The notes under the pieces: model-generated
What the model saw: only the letters and a program-made list of their open reading frames with translations
The model's database searches: none
Told to the model about the DNA's origin: nothing
NCBI RefSeq assembly: GCF_000472925.1
Contig: NZ_AXAS01000014.1
Coordinates: forward strand, 124,001 to 188,000
From: Bradyrhizobium sp. Ec3.3
Lineage (GTDB): Bacteria; Pseudomonadota; Alphaproteobacteria; Rhizobiales; Xanthobacteraceae
Length of the DNA: 64,000 bases
Reading direction: 5' to 3'
Shown: positions 25,464 through 34,352 of the stretch, one piece after another
Layout of the letters: every line of letters starts with the position of its first letter
Position numbering within the stretch: the first letter of the stretch is position 1
Position numbers and translations under genes: made by a program

Positions 25464-25521
25464 ACGAGGACGCTTGATTAGAGACGTTCTTTAGACCAGT
25501 TTCATCGAAATTCATCTTTGG

Positions 25522-25551
25522 AATGGCCGCCCCTAGAGGCGGCCATTTTTT
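25522..25551 (+). terminator. Intrinsic terminator
   Basis: A 10-bp stem (AATGGCCGCC / GGCGGCCATT) with a 6-nt loop is followed by a T-run. It terminates the small membrane peptide gene on the plus strand and lies 22 bases before the stop of the convergent cyclase gene. Confidence 0.9.
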
Positions 25552-25572
25552 TGTTTGTGCGGAGGCGAGCCG

Positions 25573-26304
25573 TCAGCCTGCGAACAGCATGACCGGCTGT
25601 TGAAAGCCTTTCAGTGAGTGCTCGGAGCCATCTCCCGCGACCAGGTGGCCGGCACGCTCCCGCACTGTCGACGTCACCAGGATCTCACCCGAGCGTGCCG
25701 CGGCCTGCGCCCTTGCGGCGCGGTTCACCACGGTTCCGACCGCAGTCAAGTCGCGATGGGTACGACCGAATTCGCCGAAATTGGTTTCCCCGCTGTCAAT
25801 GCCGATCCCGATGCCGACGTCCAATCCGCTGCTCCCGATCGAGCGCACCAGCTCGTCGCGCCTGCGGCCGAACCGCTCCTGGATCTCCCGCGCGGCAAGC
25901 AGCGCCTGCACGGCGTGGTCCGTCTGCTTGACCGGGAAATTGAAGATCGCGAACACGGCATCGCCGATCGTCTTGTTCAGGAGGCCGTCGTAGTGCCAGA
26001 TGGCTGCGGCGCAGTCATCGTAGAAGGCATCGAGCAGCGCGGTCAGCGCGGCCGGCTCCAGAGTCTGCGTCAGCGCCGTATAGCCGCGCAAATCTGCAAA
26101 CATCACCGTGGCATCGATGGAGACGGAGCGCGCCTTCATCACCCGCGAGAAGGCCATCTCGCAGATGGTGCAGGTGTTCGGGTTCATCCGGCTCGGTCTG
26201 ATGCCGAACAGGCGAAACGGCGCCGATAACGGCCCGCGCAGCGGAATCGGCATATGCAGGTTCTGCCAGCATCCCAGGCAGATCGTCGTAGGCTCCGGTG
26301 TCAT
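25573..26304 (-). CDS. Class III adenylate/guanylate cyclase with N-terminal Cys pairs
   Basis: The catalytic class III domain covers about residues 60-240. It contains the metal Asp in VMFADLRGYT and the Lys-Asp in NKTIGDAVFAIF, plus VGIGIDSGETNFGEFG and the nucleotide-binding VVNRAARAQ, so it makes cyclic AMP or GMP from the triphosphate. The N-terminal 50 residues carry CLGC and CTIC pairs, which look like a small zinc ribbon and could sense metal or redox state. There is no membrane segment. It follows a PilZ protein on the same strand with 84 nt between them, so both may belong to one signalling unit. Confidence 0.88.
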   Translation of the reverse strand: MTPEPTTICLGCWQNLHMPIPLRGPLSAPFRLFGIRPSRMNPNTCTICEMAFSRVMKARSVSIDATVMFADLRGYTALTQTLEPAALTALLDAFYDDCAAAIWHYDGLLNKTIGDAVFAIFNFPVKQTDHAVQALLAAREIQERFGRRRDELVRSIGSSGLDVGIGIGIDSGETNFGEFGRTHRDLTAVGTVVNRAARAQAAARSGEILVTSTVRERAGHLVAGDGSEHSLKGFQQPVMLFAG

Positions 26305-26388
26305 CGCGAACTCGGGTCCGTCTCGTCCATTCCGCGCCAGCCGAGGCTAGCATCTTTGCATGCGCCGGGCGTCAATTTCTCTCCTCCG

Positions 26389-26649
26389 TCAGGGTTGTTC
26401 ACCCCCTCCGTCGACAAAGGCGAGCCCGATCCGGTTTTTCTGGATCCAGATCACCCGGCAATCGTGGACCGAGGAGTCCTTGGCGATGACGAGGCGAAAA
26501 CGCTGGGGAACGAAGGCGGGGTTGTCGACGTCGATAGCCGCGCCGGCAGGCGAGATGTTACGCACGACGCAGCTCATCACCGAGCCGCCCGCCGAGACAT
26601 AGGCCAGCTCTTCGATATCGATACGCGGATACTTTCGTTTGTCGTCCAT
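26389..26649 (-). CDS. PilZ domain protein, cyclic di-GMP binding
   Basis: The 86-residue protein is a single PilZ domain. The RKYPRI motif (RxxxR) and NISPAGAAI (N/DxSxxG) that bind c-di-GMP are intact. It continues with a beta-barrel ending IWIQKNRIGLAFVDGG. The start is the ATG at 26649, reading MDDKRKYPRI. The protein is probably a cytosolic adaptor that responds to c-di-GMP. It is upstream of, and in line with, the class III cyclase gene. Confidence 0.9.
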   Translation of the reverse strand: MDDKRKYPRIDIEELAYVSAGGSVMSCVVRNISPAGAAIDVDNPAFVPQRFRLVIAKDSSVHDCRVIWIQKNRIGLAFVDGGGEQP

Positions 26650-26941
26650 GCGCCGTCTGCCTCGATCCAAGCCTAGCCGGATTGCCTAAACAAATTGCAC
26701 GATCCTCGGGTTACGCCTGCGTGATTTCATTGTGCAGTGCGATGGGCTGGCGGCTTGCGTGAAGGCAATCACGCGCCCTCGTCGCGGGTTCCCGACAAGG
26801 CCGCACCTCGGCCACAGGTCGGGCGTGAATCGGTCTGCTTTTCTTCAAGTTCCCGTGACGAATTGAGCAGGCCGCGCCGCTGCGGCAGGATAGCCGGGCG
26901 CAGTGCCTTTCACCTACCCCAGGGCAAGGTTGCCCGGCTAT

Positions 26942-27343
26942 TCACCCAAGCGGACGTGAGGCGGATCCGCTTTTCGGGGCGGTCGGCGAGCCGGGAAAAA
27001 GAGAGTCGATCATCGCCTTGAGCTGGTCGATCGAAATCGGCTTGCGCAGGATCGGCCTGCGCCGGAGCAGGGACGGCAGCAACTCCGGTCCGTAACCCGT
27101 GGCGAACACAAACGGCTTGCCGCGGCGCTCGATCAGGTCCGCGACGGGATCGACGTAAAGCCCCATGAGATTGATGTCGAGAATGGCCAGATCGTATTGC
27201 GCCGTCATCGCGAAGGCGCTCGCGTCCTGAACATTGTCGGCCTCAGCGACAACACGGTGGCCAAGCTCCTCCACCATGTCGGCCATCATCATCCGGATCA
27301 ACGCTTCGTCTTCGACCAGGAAAACGGAGAGTGCGCCCGTCAT
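26942..27343 (-). CDS. Stand-alone response regulator receiver
   Basis: The 133-residue protein is a single CheY-like receiver. The acidic pair is in VEDE, the phospho-acceptor Asp is in LAILDINLMG, and the conserved Lys is in ILRKPIS; the Thr/Ser position is in FATGYG. No output domain is present. The relatives are FixJ-independent single-domain regulators found next to hybrid kinases, but no kinase is adjacent here. A short 14-residue polar tail ends the protein. Confidence 0.9.
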   Translation of the reverse strand: MTGALSVFLVEDEALIRMMMADMVEELGHRVVAEADNVQDASAFAMTAQYDLAILDINLMGLYVDPVADLIERRGKPFVFATGYGPELLPSLLRRRPILRKPISIDQLKAMIDSLFPGSPTAPKSGSASRPLG

Positions 27344-27444
27344 ATCAACCCCGCAGCGATCGTTTGCAGCTAATCATAACTGCATCGCTGCGGGGATTCA
27401 CGAGTTCGTGGCAATCGAGCGCCACAAATCTATTCAAACGCCGA

Positions 27445-28221
27445 TCAATCCAGGCCGCGCTCGTGGCTGAGACGGACCATCTCCTGGATGAAGACTTCCT
27501 TCTGCTTGTCATCCAGGCTCGAGTACAGCGGCTCGGCGGCATCGGCGACGTTGCGCTGGTCGGCAGCGCGGTCGATCAGGAACTGCGCCTCGTTACGCAT
27601 CTGCTCGATGATGTCGTCCGGCGGATCGCGCTTGGCGCGGGCAATCCGCAGATTGAGCCGCTCCGCGCCATTATGCCCGAGGTAATGCATGGCGCTGGAG
27701 AAACCGTACCAGTGCTTCTCCTGGTCGGGCGTGAGGTTCAGCTCGGTCTTGATGCGCTCAATATAGGAATCGCTGTTGGCGACGATCTGCTCTCCGGTGA
27801 GTTGCGGCGCGCCGTTCTGGGTAAGAACGGTGACGTCCTTTGTCCCGTCCTTTGGTGCGTCCTTGCTGGCCTTGGCGGTCTTGCTGGCCTTGCTGCTCTT
27901 GGCGTCCTTGGTGCCCTTTGCATCGGCGCCCTTGTCGGCCCCCTGCTGCTTGGCGTCCTTGCTCGCATCCTTAGCCGGCGCTTGGTTGTTGCCGACCCCG
28001 AGCACGCCGGTGAAGACACCGACCACGCCGCCAATCGCGCCGCCCAGCACGCCACCGACCGGGCCTGCGGCCTTGTTGCCGGCGGCCGCGCCCTCCTGAA
28101 CACCTTTGACCAGGCCCTGCGCATGGGCGACGCAACCGGCGCCCAACAGCAATGCAACGACTGACCCGAGCGCGAACCATCGTCGCAGGCGAAGCCGCGC
28201 AGGCGGCGTCGGGTTGATCAT
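27445..28221 (-). CDS. Exported Lys/Ala-rich protein with a Spy/LTXXQ-like C-terminus
   Basis: I start it at the ATG at 28221, with GGAG 7 bases upstream, giving 258 residues. It has a signal-type hydrophobic N-terminus ending AHA-QG, and then a glycine-rich helix (GGVLGGAIGGVVGVFTGVLG, glycine zipper). A long stretch of Lys, Ala, Asp and Ser follows with low complexity. The C-terminal 120 residues are helical and begin LTPDQEKHWYG, reminiscent of the LTXXQ/Spy chaperone motif. The protein may be a periplasmic envelope-stress factor. An alternative start is at 28233. Confidence 0.72.
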   Translation of the reverse strand: MINPTPPARLRLRRWFALGSVVALLLGAGCVAHAQGLVKGVQEGAAAGNKAAGPVGGVLGGAIGGVVGVFTGVLGVGNNQAPAKDASKDAKQQGADKGADAKGTKDAKSSKASKTAKASKDAPKDGTKDVTVLTQNGAPQLTGEQIVANSDSYIERIKTELNLTPDQEKHWYGFSSAMHYLGHNGAERLNLRIARAKRDPPDDIIEQMRNEAQFLIDRAADQRNVADAAEPLYSSLDDKQKEVFIQEMVRLSHERGLD

Positions 28222-28553
28222 TCTTGTCTCCATGTCGATCTGATTGGCTGCTCGGAGGGTGGAATCGCGCAAAAAGTCTGCCGGCTGGAACTCTAGCGTT
28301 TTCACGTCGCGCCGGTCCAGATCGAGGAGCGATCCTCCACATCCGAAAAGTCTGTCCTGCGAACTGGTTAGTTCAGGTTTATTCGGAACTGCGGCGTAAT
28401 TGCGCTCGAACGATCCTCGCCCATTCCGACCACAGTGTGCGTCGCAAAAGGAGCTATCCAGGTTCAACGCCGTGAGACGCGCGTAACGCGGAGCCGCTGC
28501 TCCTTTGGACTCAACGTTAGTTCAAGAAACGCGTGCGTGGGATTCCTCGACAG

Positions 28554-28580
28554 GCGCGATCAATTCTGATCTGATCGCGC
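28554..28580. promoter_or_regulatory. Palindrome GCGCGATCA-N9-TGATCGCGC upstream of the sugar ABC operon
   Basis: Perfect 9-bp arms are separated by 9 bases, the size and symmetry of an operator for a dimeric repressor. It lies about 100 bases upstream of the binding-protein start. A second, hairpin-like repeat (CTCGCGTG / CACGCGAG) lies at 28597-28618. No regulator gene is adjacent. Confidence 0.45.
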
Positions 28581-28622
28581 TACCAATTCTCCGCGGCTCG
28601 CGTGACTAGCCACGCGAGGCGA

Positions 28623-28678
28623 CGGCAAGAAAAACAAAAAAACAACAAAACAACAAAAGACCAAAGCGAGGAAACGAG
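28623..28678 (+). promoter_or_regulatory. A-rich 5' leader of the sugar ABC operon
   Basis: The 56 bases before the start are very poor in T and rich in A, with repeats of ACAACAAA and short AAAAAC runs. They end AGCGAGGAAACGAG, which carries the Shine-Dalgarno AGGA. In this high-GC genome such a leader should be unstructured and should favour efficient translation. Confidence 0.5.
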
Positions 28679-30019
28679 ATGTCACGCAAGAAGCTCACGC
28701 GGCGACAGTTTGTGGCCGCAACTGCCATGTCCTCCGCAGCCCTGATCACCGCGCCCTATGTGCGCGGCGCCTACGCCGCCGGCAAGCTCTCGATCGGCTT
28801 CTGGGACCATTGGGTGCCGGGCGCCAACGACAGCTCCAGGGCTCTCGTCAATGAGTGGGCAGCGAAGGAAAAGGTCGAAGTCTCGATCGACTACATCACC
28901 AGCAACAACAAGAAGATCGAGCTGACCGTTGCCGCCGAAGCGCAGGCCAAATCCGGTCACGACATTCTTCAGATGTACACCTGGTGGCCGCATGCTTATG
29001 CCGAGCAGCTGGAACCGGTGAATGACGTCGTCGAGGCGGCGATCAAGCAGAACGGCGAGGTCAACGGCACCGTAAAATATCTCGGCCAGGCCGCCGGCAA
29101 CTGGCTCGCGGTACCCGCAACTCCGGGAAGCCAGATCAAGGGGCCCTGCTCGCGCATCGATCTGATGAAGAAGCACGCGGGCATCGACGTTCAGGAGCTG
29201 TATCCGGTTGGCAGCCCGCCGAAGGCCGACAGCTGGAATATGGACACCTTCCTCAAGGCGGCGGAAGCCTGCCAGAAGGCGGGCTTCGCGTTCGGCATCG
29301 GTCTTGGCGAGACCACCGACAGCGTCGATACGGCGGGCGCCATCTTCCAGTCGTTCGGCGCCGAGCTCGTCAACTCCAAGGGCGACCTCACGGTGAAGAC
29401 CGATCAGGTCCGCCAGGCGCTCGAATACTACAAGAAGCTGATCGCCTTCCTGCCGCCGGACGCACCGTCCTGGGACGACGCCTCGAACAACAAGTGGCTG
29501 ATCTCGGGGCGCGGCGCCCTCATCATGAATCCGCCGAGCGCCTGGGCGGTTGCCAAGCGCGACGCGCCGCAAGTCGCCGAGCAATGCTGGACGCATGGCT
29601 TCCCCGCCGGTCCAAAGGGCCGCTTTGCGCCGTTCCTGCCCTATTTCTGGGGCCTCTGGAGCTTCTCCAAGAACAAGGAAGCGGCCAAGAGCCTCCTCGC
29701 CTATCTGTCGCAGCCGTCATCGATCGAGAAATTCGTTGCGGCGAGCGGCGGCTACGACCTGCCGGCCTACGCCAAAATGACGACCCTGAAGACCTGGGCC
29801 GAGGAAGGGCCGCCGAAGGGCACGCTCTATCATTATCCCAATCCCTACAATCATCAGACGCTGTCGATTGCGGCCTCTCCTGCGCCGCCGAAGATCGCCC
29901 AGCAGATTTATGCGCAGGCGACGCTGACCAAGATGGGGCTGCGGTTTGCCCAAGGGGAGAAGCTGGAAAACACGCTCGCCTGGGCCGAGGGCGAGTGCGA
30001 AGGCTTCATGCGAAGTTGA
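28679..30019 (+). CDS. Sugar-type ABC transporter substrate-binding protein
   Basis: This 446-residue SBP_bac_1 protein starts with a twin-arginine signal (KLTRRQFVAA) and a hydrophobic segment ending AYA-AG. It continues with IGFWDHWVPGAND, a solute-binding segment, and a late region PFLPYFWGLWSFSKNKEA that is typical of extracellular sugar-binding proteins. It is the first gene of an importer operon whose next genes are two MalF/MalG-type permeases and a MalK-type ATPase. The substrate, probably a sugar or polyol, cannot be defined. The A-rich leader upstream should favour strong translation. Confidence 0.93.
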   Translation: MSRKKLTRRQFVAATAMSSAALITAPYVRGAYAAGKLSIGFWDHWVPGANDSSRALVNEWAAKEKVEVSIDYITSNNKKIELTVAAEAQAKSGHDILQMYTWWPHAYAEQLEPVNDVVEAAIKQNGEVNGTVKYLGQAAGNWLAVPATPGSQIKGPCSRIDLMKKHAGIDVQELYPVGSPPKADSWNMDTFLKAAEACQKAGFAFGIGLGETTDSVDTAGAIFQSFGAELVNSKGDLTVKTDQVRQALEYYKKLIAFLPPDAPSWDDASNNKWLISGRGALIMNPPSAWAVAKRDAPQVAEQCWTHGFPAGPKGRFAPFLPYFWGLWSFSKNKEAAKSLLAYLSQPSSIEKFVAASGGYDLPAYAKMTTLKTWAEEGPPKGTLYHYPNPYNHQTLSIAASPAPPKIAQQIYAQATLTKMGLRFAQGEKLENTLAWAEGECEGFMRS

Positions 30020-30139
30020 GCCGGGGTGTGCCCTGGCGGTTCGCGCCTCGCGCGCGAGCCGCCAGGGCAACCCGCCGTTCGATGGACGTGATCAGATGAA
30101 ACCGACACCAGCGTGCCGGCTTCACCGTTGGACATTCTG

Positions 30140-30182
30140 CAAGGAAGCTTGACCCAAGGAAGCTTGACTCAGGGAAACTGAC
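30140..30182. repeat. 15-bp tandem duplication in the leader of the permease gene
   Basis: CAAGGAAGCTTGACC (30140-30154) is repeated with one change at 30155-30169, and a weaker third unit (CAGGGAAACTGAC) ends at the ATG at 30183. Each unit contains a purine-rich Shine-Dalgarno-like AAGGA or AGGGA, so the duplication has multiplied possible ribosome sites. Confidence 0.75.
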
Positions 30183-31121
30183 ATGGCCGATGTCATCGTT
30201 GAGCACGGTCGCGTTGCCGGCAGCGCGAGTGCACGCAAGCGGGCGAGCCTGCACAATGCGTTGAGGCGGAAATCGACCGTGGCGTTCTTCCTGACGCTGC
30301 CGCTCATCCTCCTGATCGCGCTGCTGGTGCTCTACCCTGCCCTGTTCTCGATCCATCTCGCGACGCTGAACAAGTCGATGCAGAAGTTCGTCGGCTTCGG
30401 CAACTTCACCTTCCTGTTCAAGCGCGAAACCTTCTGGATGGTGGTGAAGCAGTCCTGCATCTTCGCGATCACCGCCGTCGTCTTCAAGGCGCTGATCGGC
30501 TTCATCGTCGCGCATTTCGTCCACAACATACCGGCCAAGGGCCAGCGCAAATGGCGCGGCATGCTGCTGGTGCCCTGGGTCATTCCGCCGGCGATGAGCA
30601 CGCTCGCCTGGCTGTGGCTGTTCGATCCCTCCTACAGCGCGTTTAATTACACGCTCTCCCTGTTCGGCATCGGTCCCGTTAACTGGCTCGGCGATGCCGC
30701 GTGGGCGCGCTTCTCCGTCATCCTCGTCAACGTGTGGTACGGCGCGCCGTTCTTCATGATCATGTATCTGGCGGCGCTGAAATCGGTACCGGAGCAGCTC
30801 TACGAGGCCGCTGCGATCGACGGCGCCAACTGGTGGCAGCGGATCTGGTACGTGACGCTGCCGATGATGCGCAACATCATCGCAATCACGACGCTGTTCT
30901 CGCTGATCGTCACCTTCGCCAATTTCGACATCGTCCGCATCCTGACCTCGGGTGGGCCGCTCGACCGGACCCAGATCTTTGCCACCTACGCGTTCCGCGT
31001 CGGCATCGAGAGCAGCGACATCCCGCTCGGCGCCAGCGTCTCGCTGTTCATGGTCCCCATCCTCGCCGTCGCGGCCATCTTCATCCTGCGCGACGTCTCT
31101 AAACGCGGGAACGAATCCTGA
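30183..31121 (+). CDS. Sugar ABC transporter permease (MalF/UgpA type)
   Basis: The 312-residue inner-membrane protein has a polar N-terminus (residues 1-40), about six hydrophobic segments and the EAA-type loop EAAAIDGANWWQRIWYVTLPMM, where the permease contacts the ATPase. It starts 163 nt after the binding-protein gene, with AGGGA upstream. It overlaps the following permease by one base (TGATG), so the two subunits are probably made in equal amounts. Confidence 0.93.
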   Translation: MADVIVEHGRVAGSASARKRASLHNALRRKSTVAFFLTLPLILLIALLVLYPALFSIHLATLNKSMQKFVGFGNFTFLFKRETFWMVVKQSCIFAITAVVFKALIGFIVAHFVHNIPAKGQRKWRGMLLVPWVIPPAMSTLAWLWLFDPSYSAFNYTLSLFGIGPVNWLGDAAWARFSVILVNVWYGAPFFMIMYLAALKSVPEQLYEAAAIDGANWWQRIWYVTLPMMRNIIAITTLFSLIVTFANFDIVRILTSGGPLDRTQIFATYAFRVGIESSDIPLGASVSLFMVPILAVAAIFILRDVSKRGNES

Positions 31122-32032
31122 TGAGCACGCTCGCGATCGACAAGGCCGGTCCCCGGCGCAAGGTCAAGTATGGTAGCATGAGCCGGGACCGCGCCTGGGC
31201 GCTGCGCTGGTCCTACTTCTTCCTGGCGCTGTTTGCGATCTTCTTCCTGACGCCGCCGCTCTACATGGTGATCACCTCGCTCAAGAGCAGCGCCGAGATC
31301 TCGGCGGCGACCAATCCCTGGTGGGTGTTTCATCCGACGCTGTCGAACTACCTCGAGCTCCTGACGTCGAACCAGTTTCTCCGGTTCTTCTGGAATTCAT
31401 CCATCGTCTCACTGGTGGTCGTGATCCTGACCATGCTGATCAGCGTGCCCGCGGCGTTCGCGCTGGCGCGGATGAGGTTTTGGGGCTCGCCGACGCTCGC
31501 CACCGGCGTGTTCCTGACCTACCTGATCCCGGACAGCCTGCTGTTCATTCCGCTGTTCAAGATGTTCGCGCTGATCCAGGATCTGACCGGCATCACGTTG
31601 CTCAATCGATGGTATGTGCTGCTGTTCGTCTATCCGACGCTGACGGTGCCGTTCTGCACCTGGATCATGATCGGCTATTTCGCTTCGATCCCGAAGGAGC
31701 TCGATGAAGCCGCGATCATCGACGGGGCGTCCTGGCTCCAGACCCTGACGCGGATCTTCATTCCGGTGGCGCTGCCCGGCCTGATCGCCGCGACGATCTT
31801 CGCCTTCACCGTCTCCTGGGCCCAGTTCCTCTATCCTCTGGTATTCACGACCTCCATTGACCAGCTCGTGCTGCCGGTCGGCATCACCACGACGCTGATC
31901 AAGGGCGATGTCTTCAACTGGGGGCAAATCATGACCGGCGCGCTGCTCGGCGCTGCGCCGCCGCTGATCATCTACGCCTTCCTGATGGACTACTACATTG
32001 CCGGCCTGACGGCCGGTGCGACAAAGGGTTGA
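31121..32032 (+). CDS. Sugar ABC transporter permease (MalG/UgpE type)
   Basis: This 303-residue protein is the second channel subunit. Several membrane helices are visible, beginning with FFLALFAIFFLTPPLYMVITSL, and the EAA loop is DEAAIIDGASWLQTLTRIFIPVALPGL. The N-terminal 20 residues are polar and basic (cytosolic). It is translationally coupled to the first permease and is followed after 20 nt by the ATPase gene. Confidence 0.93.
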   Translation: MSTLAIDKAGPRRKVKYGSMSRDRAWALRWSYFFLALFAIFFLTPPLYMVITSLKSSAEISAATNPWWVFHPTLSNYLELLTSNQFLRFFWNSSIVSLVVVILTMLISVPAAFALARMRFWGSPTLATGVFLTYLIPDSLLFIPLFKMFALIQDLTGITLLNRWYVLLFVYPTLTVPFCTWIMIGYFASIPKELDEAAIIDGASWLQTLTRIFIPVALPGLIAATIFAFTVSWAQFLYPLVFTTSIDQLVLPVGITTTLIKGDVFNWGQIMTGALLGAAPPLIIYAFLMDYYIAGLTAGATKG

Positions 32033-32052
32033 AATCGAGAGGTTGACGATTC

Positions 32053-33153
32053 ATGGCTGATGTTTCCTTGCGCAAGGTGGTCAAGCGTTACGACGACGTC
32101 GAGGCGGTGCGCGGCATCGATCTCGACATCGCCGACCACGAGTTCATCGTGCTGGTGGGCCCGTCCGGCTGCGGCAAGTCGACCACACTGCGCATGATCG
32201 CAGGGCTCGAGGACATCAGCGACGGCGACATCATGATCGGCGGCGACGTCGTCAACGACGTGCCGCCGAAGGATCGCGACATCGCGATGGTGTTCCAGAA
32301 CTACGCGCTCTATCCGCACATGACGGTGGCGGAGAACATGTCGTTCGGGTTGCGCCTGAAGCACTACCCGAAGGCCGAGATCAAGTCGCGCGTGACGGAG
32401 GCCGCCCGCCTCCTGGACATCACGGACCTGATCGACCGCAAGCCGAAGCAGCTCTCCGGCGGCCAGCGCCAGCGCGTTGCGATGGGGCGCGCCATCGTCC
32501 GCAATCCGAAGGTGTTCCTGTTCGACGAGCCGCTCTCCAACCTCGATGCCAAGCTGCGCGTGCAGATGCGCATCGAGATCAAGAAGGTGCACCAGAAGGT
32601 GCGCACCACCACCGTCTACGTTACCCACGACCAGGTCGAGGCTATGACGCTGGCCGACCGCGTCGTGGTCATGAACAAGGGCCGCATCGAGCAGATCGGC
32701 ACGCCGAACGAACTCTACCACAAGCCGGCGACGCGCTTCGTCGCGGGCTTCATCGGCTCGCCCGCGATGAACTTCGTGCCGTGCCGGCTGGAGGATGTGG
32801 GCGGCAAGCTCAACATCCGCCTGACCGACCGCATTTCCTTTCCGCTGCCGCCGGAGCGTGCCGCGCACTACAACGCGTTGCCGCGCAACGACCAGCTGCA
32901 GCTCGGCATCCGGCCCGAGCACATCGCGGAGTCGCATGCGCATCTCGATCCCGGCGTCGAGACCTTCGACACCATGCTCGACGTCACCGAGCCGATGGGC
33001 ATGGAGACGCTGGTCTACTTCAACCTCAACGGCACGCCGGTCTGCGGCCGCGTCAATCCCAATGCCGGCGCCAAGGACGGGGCACCCATGCGTTTGGCGA
33101 TGGACCTCAACAACATGCACCTGCTAAACGAGGCGACCGGCCTCGTGCTGTGA
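32053..33153 (+). CDS. Sugar ABC transporter ATPase (MalK/UgpC type)
   Basis: The 366-residue ATPase has Walker A GPSGCGKST, the Q-loop in VFQNYALYPH, signature LSGGQRQR, Walker B VFLFDEPLSNLD and the H-loop in YVTHDQVEA. The C-terminal 120 residues form the MalK-type regulatory (TOBE) domain. Such ATPases often serve several sugar importers. Gene order with the binding protein and two permeases gives a complete importer. Confidence 0.95.
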   Translation: MADVSLRKVVKRYDDVEAVRGIDLDIADHEFIVLVGPSGCGKSTTLRMIAGLEDISDGDIMIGGDVVNDVPPKDRDIAMVFQNYALYPHMTVAENMSFGLRLKHYPKAEIKSRVTEAARLLDITDLIDRKPKQLSGGQRQRVAMGRAIVRNPKVFLFDEPLSNLDAKLRVQMRIEIKKVHQKVRTTTVYVTHDQVEAMTLADRVVVMNKGRIEQIGTPNELYHKPATRFVAGFIGSPAMNFVPCRLEDVGGKLNIRLTDRISFPLPPERAAHYNALPRNDQLQLGIRPEHIAESHAHLDPGVETFDTMLDVTEPMGMETLVYFNLNGTPVCGRVNPNAGAKDGAPMRLAMDLNNMHLLNEATGLVL

Positions 33154-33189
33154 CGGCCGGTCAAGAAAACCTCGAGCAGGCAGGGGACG

Positions 33190-34179
33190 ATGGCGACCAA
33201 CAAGAAGAAGATTTTTGTCACGCAAACTTTGTCGCGGGGCGCACGCGCCCTTCTCAACCAGCGGGACGACATTGAACTCGTCGAGTTCTCCAACCTGATT
33301 TCGGCTTCGGACTTCCAGGCGATGCTGACTGCGCATGCGCCGGTCCATGGCGTTGCGCTGGGCCCGACCCGGTTCGGCGAGCCCGAACTCGAGGCATCCA
33401 AAGACATAATGGTTGTGACGCGGATTGGCGTTGGCTACGACTCGGTCGACGTGCCTGCCCTCTCCCGCCGCAAGGTGCCGCTGATGATCGCAGGCAGCGC
33501 CAACTCGCCCTCGGTCGCGGAAGCCGCGCTGTTCATGATGCTGACGCTGGCCAAGCGCGCCCAGGAGCTGCACGCCTGCGTCAGGGACAACAAATGGGCC
33601 GACCGGCTCGGCATCCTGCCCTTCGACCTCTACGACAAGACCGTCGTGATCGTAGGCTTTGGCCGCATCGGCAGCCGCACCGCCAAGCGCTGCCTCGCTA
33701 TGGAGATGAACGTCCTGGTCTATGACCCCTACAAGCCGGCGGCCGACATCAAGGCTGCCGGTTGCGAGCCGGTCACCGATCTCGACGCGGCGCTGCCCCG
33801 CGCCGACTTCGTCAGCATCCACTGCCCGAAGACGCCCGAAACCGTCGGCATGTTCAACGCGGCACGGATCGGCCTGATGAAGCGGACGGCCTATCTCATC
33901 AACACCGCGCGCGGCGGTCTCGTCGAAGAGAAGGCACTCTATGGTGCGCTCACCTCGGGTCGGCTCGCCGGCGCCGGCCTCGACGTGTTCGAGCAGGAGC
34001 CGCCGCCGGCCGGACACTCGCTGTTCGAGCTTCCGAACGTGATCATGGCGCCGCATGTGGCAGGCGTCACCGTCGAGGCGGTCGATCGCATGAGCGAGCA
34101 GACCGCGCGCAACATTTTGAGCGTGCTCGACGGCGATCCGATCCGTCAGAACGTGATCAATCAGGACGTTCTCGCCTGA
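33190..34179 (+). CDS. D-isomer-specific 2-hydroxyacid dehydrogenase
   Basis: The 329-residue protein follows the ATPase after 36 nt. It shows the NAD-binding GFGRIGSRTAKR in the middle. Catalytic elements are the Arg in NTARGGLVEE and the Glu and His (PHVAGVT). The N-terminal part includes the conserved GVGYDSVD. It resembles phosphoglycerate dehydrogenase-like enzymes but lacks their C-terminal ACT domain. It probably oxidises or reduces a hydroxy acid derived from the imported sugar; the substrate is unknown. Confidence 0.92.
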   Translation: MATNKKKIFVTQTLSRGARALLNQRDDIELVEFSNLISASDFQAMLTAHAPVHGVALGPTRFGEPELEASKDIMVVTRIGVGYDSVDVPALSRRKVPLMIAGSANSPSVAEAALFMMLTLAKRAQELHACVRDNKWADRLGILPFDLYDKTVVIVGFGRIGSRTAKRCLAMEMNVLVYDPYKPAADIKAAGCEPVTDLDAALPRADFVSIHCPKTPETVGMFNAARIGLMKRTAYLINTARGGLVEEKALYGALTSGRLAGAGLDVFEQEPPPAGHSLFELPNVIMAPHVAGVTVEAVDRMSEQTARNILSVLDGDPIRQNVINQDVLA

Positions 34180-34352
34180 CCACCGCGGTTTTCGGAGAGG
34201 CGGACATTCGTCCGCCTCTCCAAGGTCAACCAGGTGTCCCATTTCGGCACAATCGGGCCCAAACCTAGCCTTAATCAACGGCAACCTAGGGTGACAGGTC
34301 GCGACCGGTCGTGGGACAGAATTGCCGGCGCGTCCTCTTGGAGGATGGACCC

